NCBI GenBank assembly: GCA_025531455.1
Contig: JAMYHL010000016.1
Location: 310,001-374,000 of the forward strand
Source of the DNA: Apiotrichum sp. Y4204
Taxonomy: Eukaryota > Basidiomycota > Tremellomycetes > Trichosporonales > Trichosporonaceae
Reading direction: 5' to 3'
Length of the DNA stretch: 64,000 nt
Notes under the pieces: model-generated
The model's input: the letters and a program-made list of their open reading frames with translations, nothing else
Database searches by the model: none
What the model was told of the DNA's origin: nothing
Shown: piece by piece, positions 58,701-64,000 of the stretch
Numbering within the stretch: position 1 is the stretch's first letter
Layout: each line of letters begins with the position of its first letter
Made by a program: the position numbers and the translations under genes

Positions 58701-61219
58701 TGAGGTGTGAATGGGGATGGTGGTGGTGGTGGTGGTGTATGATGAAAGAGGAAGAGTGGGATTGAACGACTCATGAAGTAATAATATAGAATCGGTCACG
58801 AGCGCGGAGCTGGGAGCGGTGCGCGCACAGAGTTCGTAATCTTACACCCGGACATTTGCGGGCATCATCATCAGGGTAGAATCACGACGTGATCATCAAA
58901 AGCCCTATTAGAAAGTGCTAGCCGCTACTCCACAGACTAGATTACAGTTTCTAATGGAAGTGTTATCGGTCTGTTGTGACTCGAATTACCCGGTGAGATT
59001 GAGGGGCTTACGACATTTTATCTGTGTGTTGTTGGCAATAAGCTTGCAGCCAGCCAGCCAGCCAGCCAGGAGAGGAGTCAGGCTCTAGCCAGGGCCAGTA
59101 GATCGGGATCGCCGAGCGCGCCGGCCAGAATCCCTGCTGTACGTCCCTTTCGGTCTCGGCCTCCGCGGGGTGCGCGGGGCACAAATGCGCGGGGCACAAC
59201 ACGACATCCATCAATGCCGCAAAGTATGGTCCCAGATATGGGGGAACCGAGAAGCCAAACCGCTGCCGAGTAATGGACAAGGAATGCATGCATCGCGATC
59301 GAGCAGGTAGCCCCCAGCGCGCAGCGCGACGCTGCAATTGACAGTGGTGGTGTTTGTGTTTGGAGGCTGGAGATTGGTTGCAGCACCGATGAGTACATGA
59401 CACGGTGGAGACATGCTTCAATCTCGTCGTTCATCTCCATGTCGATCTCACATCACACCATTCTCGTTGCTTATCACACAAGCGCGACGCGTCCCCTTCT
59501 GGTCCTAGCGGTGATCTGGGCGTGGGATGGCACTCGTGGTCTCGAGGATTAAGGCTCCGCGCCGACAAGCGACGAGCAGATCGGCACGGCGACCGATGAC
59601 GCCTAAACGAGTTAACGAGGCTTATAGGCTCACTTCAGTACTTCAGACGGCGCTCGTGCATACGACATGGACAGGAGATCTCGCCCTCAAACTGGAGAGC
59701 CTGGCCGAGCTGATCAAGGATGGCAGGATCTCAGTGCTCGTCCTCCGTTACAGTCGACGCTCCAACTTCGGATGTTCAGACACGCAACTTACAAAAACTC
59801 ACAAGATACGTGCACTCACAAGTTGCAGAATCACTTCTCCCTGGCGTGCATCTCTTCGAGCAAGTCGAGCACGTCCCATGCGACAAAATACAAACCCCAA
59901 TTGTCCGGATCTCAGCTCCCAGCAACCCAGACGCAATCTCGAGACTCCTCTCGACGCATAGGCGCACCGCACGTTCCCCGCCCCGCAGAATGCGTCCGGC
60001 AGTGGGGTGTCGGCAAGCATCATTCTGAGAATGTAGCATTAGCTTGGAAGCTTGGATCTCGGCACTTGGTCGACCTTCTTCACGAAGGTTTGATGCGATA
60101 GTCGATGTCAGCTTGGGTTTGTTCTTCCCCTCGACATGCACGACACTTGATCTGGGCGGAGCTGCTGTGCAACGGTACTGCGCTCGGTTCTCTTCTGGTG
60201 TCTTCAAGGCTGGTGGTGAGCTTTCCGCTGTGAGTATGCACGCCTCTCCTGGACCCTGGGTGAGTGTCTGGTTGAGGATGGTGGAGTGTCCGCTGCGTGC
60301 TGCGCACAGTCCCCGTCATCCCCATCATGCGCGCTGCAAACGCCACCGAAGCAGAGACGGTTACAAGTCTCAAGCTACCCAAGCTATTCAAGCTAGCACG
60401 AGCTCACGCGACACGTATCGCACTTGCCGCCGGGAACGCCATCCAGCAGACCCATCCCACATGCACACCTCACCCTTTTGTCGAAACATAGGTTGGGCCG
60501 GGTTGGGGTTGCTCGTCGTCGCGTCCCAGTGTGTCTTCCTCGATGTCCGCTTCGTTTCCATGTTTATCAGCTGCCCCTGTTGTGCGTACGTCCTGTTCGC
60601 TTCGTTCTCCATCTTCCTTCTTCTGTCTCTCTTCTTCTTCTCGACACGACACCTCCCTTCACTTTGCATTTCACTTCGCTTGCTGAGGCGTCTGCGAGTG
60701 CGCCGCGACTCGTGCGCCCGTTCGTCAAGTCTGTTCTTTGCCCCCCGTCCCCCCTTTGCTTCAGCCGCTTGTCCGATTTGTACTCATTCCTGGCGCGCTG
60801 AAGATTCCCTTGCAAGGGGCCAAGGTAGTGACCGGCAGGCTACAAAATACCATTCTTGTCACCCATTCTTTGGTTCTGATCAGTACTCGGGATTACTGTG
60901 GTTGAGTCATTCTGATGTGTGAGTGCTGATCAGTGTTTACACCAACAAACTTCCTTCCTCCGTCTCCATTTCCTTCTCTCTCCACTCTCATTTCTCTCTC
61001 CCTCTCGCACTTCGATATCCTCCACCATACACCTTCTCTTGCACGCTCAGAGCTTCTTCTCTCCACTGTCTGCCTCTTCTAATCTCTCACTCTTCTCTAC
61101 TCTTCTCGTCTCTCCCAAAATACTCGCGGTATCGTCAGTCACCGCCTCTTGCGACAACACTAGCAGTGCTGTCATCAGCAACGCTCACAGCGCAGAGCTC
61201 CGCTTATAGCACTCAAGCG
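58701..61219. other. Intergenic region, MET2 promoter and upstream region of the last gene
   Basis: About 2.5 kb without a supportable gene. It contains a CAGC tetranucleotide repeat at 59046-59069, a duplicated GCGCGGGGCACAA motif at about 59171-59196, and a CT-rich tract from about 60940 to 61130 that resembles the leaders of other genes here. Confidence 0.4.
59046..59069. repeat. CAGC tetranucleotide microsatellite
   Basis: About five perfect units of CAGC in a row, in non-coding DNA upstream of MET2. Confidence 0.8.
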
Positions 61220-63838
61220 ATGGTGACAGCAAGCAACGCCGAGCGCGTCTTCACTGATCCCTCATGCTGGCCTATCCTGCGGCGCATTATTGTGCACAGC
61301 ATTGACGACAATGGCACCCTCGTCCTTGTGAGTACCGGAGGATGTTGGTGTGGACAAGGAGACCAACCCTAGATCTGCCGCAATGTCCGCTCACTCGTTT
61401 TGACGGACCCGGACATCCGCGACTTCCTCTTCAACACTGTCTATGGCCTTCCCTTTCGCCCTCGGTCTCTTGATGGCGTTCCTGACCGCGCCCCGCACGA
61501 TACAGAGATGTACCTTCGAGAGCAGGCACTGCTGAGACTATCACCCTCTGTGGTTCGCTGTGTTCACTCAGACGCTGCAGTCGCAGTGCGTGACGGCTAC
61601 ATGCTCACCATGCAGGGCCCGCGAGCGGCCAACGGCAAGTCGATTGCCACTGGCTGGTCCGTGTGGTATCTCCCCCAATGGTACGATGTGCACAAGGCTT
61701 ACGATATCAACCGCGATCCCAAGAAGAGCGCCCGAGCCGACCCACTGGCGGTCAAAGAAGTGCCCATGTCTCAACGTCCGGCTGGCGCTGTCAACAACCA
61801 AAATCTCTGGAGATGGGAATACGACTTTAAGGCCCTCATTCCCGCCATCGCAATGCAGCCCGAGGATAATCTAGTCGCTGTGGCAGCTTTGCCGTGGGTG
61901 AACGTGTTGTTTTCAACCCGCTGATGGCAGGGAAACAGTGCGCTACTCGCTCTCAGCAGATAAAAAGCCCACCTACCTTGGACGACGCTACCGCGTGTAC
62001 TTCTTTCAGATGCGCCCTCTAGGCCTGGCAAGTTGTAATGAAGGGCTCTCGGACAAAACACCAATTCCTCATCCGCAAGCCGTGCGGCCGTACATCGATA
62101 TCATCGAGCCTCTGTCTAACGTGCAAGCTGCCAAACACCACTTTCGCCTCAAGGCCGGGCCGAACGGTCACCTCGCCATGCTTCTCTTGTCCAAGGATGG
62201 AGAAGAGCGTAGCGGTCCTCTGTCCGTGTGGAACTGGCGCCGTGGAGAGTGTGTCGGTGTGAGTTTGTTACTGTGCTTGCGTGACTAATGCTTTTAGTAT
62301 TTTCCGCCTCGAGAGGGCAAGTCAAACTTTCTCGATTTCGATTTTTACACGACTCGCAGCGTGGTAATCCTCGAAGCTTACGTCCCGCCAGCTATCGTTT
62401 CTCCTTCTGGCTCGAGCGCGACCACAAATGCCCCGTTGAAGACGCGTCTCTCAGCTCTTCGCTTCGGTAGCGCCTTTCCAATCAACAATAACGTTTATTA
62501 CGCCGAGGCCAAGGGGTCTTCTGTGAAGGTAGCAGACAACACCTGGCTGATGAGTGAACTGCGACAGGAAAAGGTGTCCCACATTGTGTCTGTTGAAATG
62601 CCGCCGTCTCTTGACCGCACCTTACGGGTTCCACTTGAGAAGCCGGTTTCCGCGATCTACGGCCGCTTGTCGATGTATCCGCCCATGAGTGACGACTACA
62701 CTCTTGGGTCGATATCATACACCCTGTGGAGCAAACCAGCTCGTGGGGCGCAATCCACAACTCCAGTTGTGCGCGGTGCCATTCCTGCAGCGATACTAGC
62801 TTCTCAAATCTCGCGGACCACGAAGATGGGCGCCATCAGGTCCGCCATTGCGACATGGCTGAGGCATGCCGACCTTCCCACAGTACCATACTCGTTCGAA
62901 CTCATCCAGAGCAAGTTCAGTGACGCGCTGGCGCTTCTTGCCACCAAGGACACCGAAGAAGATAACTGGATATGGGAGGAGCACTATTTCGCCAACGACT
63001 TTTACCTCAGCTATGGAGTTGAGTTGTTCGAGGCGCTTGTGATTGCCGCCGACGAGATGGCCAGCATCGCCAAACGCGGAACTGGAGCCACACCGACGTC
63101 GATCGGAGACCTGCTTGACAACTGTGGTGGGCTAGAGCGCCACTCAGAGATCTTCGCCCACAGTCTTCCAGCTTTGGTGGGTCCCATGTCGGAGGCAACC
63201 ATGAAACCGTTCTCTGAGTGGTGCGAGTACGCCGACTTTTTCGTCACTCCTCCATCGCCGCAAGCGGATGTGTATGCTGCGCGACTGGTGTACCTCGACT
63301 ACGATAACGAAGGTTTGAGTGGCAAGAAGATGCGCAAGGACGGTCTCCCCGCGGAGCTGACCGACAAACGGTGCTGGCTTGTTGTCCGCAACTACAACCT
63401 CTCGATGATCGGCTTTCCGCGTGCACACACAATGGACGCTGCGCAGCGTCTGTGGTGCCCCGGTCCATTAGACGACTGGGAGGATCGTCCACTCGAGGCT
63501 CTTGACGAGCTCCCGGAGATAGAACGACCAGCGCGGTACGTCAAGTGTGGAGCGGGCAGTAGCGGCACTCGTAGCCAGAACCTCCACGCTCCGTGGCTGG
63601 GAACGCAAGTTCTGGGTTGCGCATTCTGGAAAGAGCACGATCTTCCAGTTTCAGCAGGCTGTGGCGCCGCAACGTCTAACGCTGCGTACACCGAGCTCCG
63701 CGTGGGCGTGGTGAGCAACCGAGACACCATTGCTGGCGTCCTCTTTGACGGGCAAAGCATGGTGATTGCCCAGGTGCGTACTGAGAGAGGAGCCATTGCT
63801 GATCAAAGGCCGACAAGAACCTCATCATTTCATTCTAG
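61220..63838 (+). CDS. Uncharacterised 820-residue protein, possibly F-box/propeller-like
   Basis: Five exons fit in frame: 61220-61327, 61373-61893, 61931-62258, 62298-63773 and 63809-63838. The N-terminus (CWPILRRIIVHSIDDNGTLVLICRNVRSLVLTDP) has the spacing of an F-box-like helical motif. The middle contains short strand-rich segments, including WNWRRGECVGYFPPREGKSNFLDFDF, like blades seen in basidiomycete F-box proteins. No catalytic motif, membrane helix or signal peptide was seen. The last exon encodes only ten codons, ending at 63838, and was accepted because the preceding intron has a GTGCGT donor and a GCTGAT branch. Function is unknown; the F-box idea is weak. Confidence 0.6.
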
Positions 63839-64000
63839 AGGGTTTACCAGAGAAACCGAGACAGCACGTAACGGAAGCGAAAATGAACAAATGGGCCCTC
63901 GACGAAATGGTCCCTCGACGCGTTCATACCACTGTGACTACGACGAACGGAATGTGCAACAATGCAGCACATGATGCCGCTTTACGAAACGTCTGAAGCG
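63839..64000. other. 3' flank of the last gene
   Basis: The window ends 162 bases past the stop. The short frame running through is a continuation of the upstream frame and is not supported as a gene. Confidence 0.4.

Overview
The window is a gene-dense nuclear segment of a fungus. It has about seventeen spliced protein genes on both strands, GC-rich coding sequence, and mostly 30-60 base introns. Donors are GTGAGT, GTGGGT or GTGCGT, branch sites are usually CTGAC or CTAAC, and acceptors usually lie within about ten bases of the branch. This architecture, and the gene set (kinesin-7, GAR-domain protein, GPHR, SLP1, HOS1-type deacetylase, YOX-type homeobox), suggest a basidiomycete yeast, probably Tremellomycetes/Trichosporonales. 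That placement is inference; no rDNA or marker locus is present.

Layout: the 3' end of the ribosome-associated Hsp70 SSB1 (+) opens the window. It is followed by MOD5 tRNA isopentenyltransferase (+), a tRNA-Asp gene with a 7-base intron, and the SUN-domain ER protein SLP1 (+). Next come two minus-strand genes, a Golgi pH regulator (GPHR) and a kinesin-7, then a plus-strand mitochondrial membrane P-loop ATPase with unusually long introns. A 4.9 kb stretch without a recognisable gene, ending in a pyrimidine-rich leader, precedes a homeobox regulator (+). After it come NAD(P)HX dehydratase (+), a HUB1/UBL5 domain fused behind an Arg/Asp-rich arm (-), a divergently transcribed HIRAN-SNF2-RING translocase (+) and, tail to tail with it, a MAG1-type alkylpurine glycosylase (-). 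Then lie a tRNA-Lys(CTT) gene, a large GAR/GAS2 cytoskeletal protein (-), an OMA1-like mitochondrial metallopeptidase (+), and a tRNA-like gene with a collapsed anticodon arm. The last part holds a FAD amine oxidase (+), a HOS1-like histone deacetylase (-), eIF3 subunit L (-), a promethin-like membrane protein (+), MET2 homoserine O-acetyltransferase (-) and an unrecognised 820-residue protein (+).

Most genes are housekeeping: translation (SSB1, MOD5, eIF3l, tRNAs), mitochondrial or metabolite upkeep (ATPase, NNRD, OMA1-like, FAD oxidase, MET2), secretory pathway (SLP1, GPHR, promethin-like), cytoskeleton (kinesin-7, GAR) and DNA repair or chromatin (HLTF/Rad5-like, MAG1, HOS1-like). No operon logic is expected.

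The most unusual signal is a cluster of four hairpins between the convergent promethin-like and MET2 genes (56159-56320). All four share the identical loop GTTGGA closed by CT/AG, while their stems differ in sequence but stay paired. Other points worth a second look are the HUB1 fusion, the tRNA-like gene without an anticodon arm, a RING with Asp at its last zinc-ligand position, a possible mitochondrial presequence upstream of NNRD, and an open-frame intron near the kinesin C-terminus.
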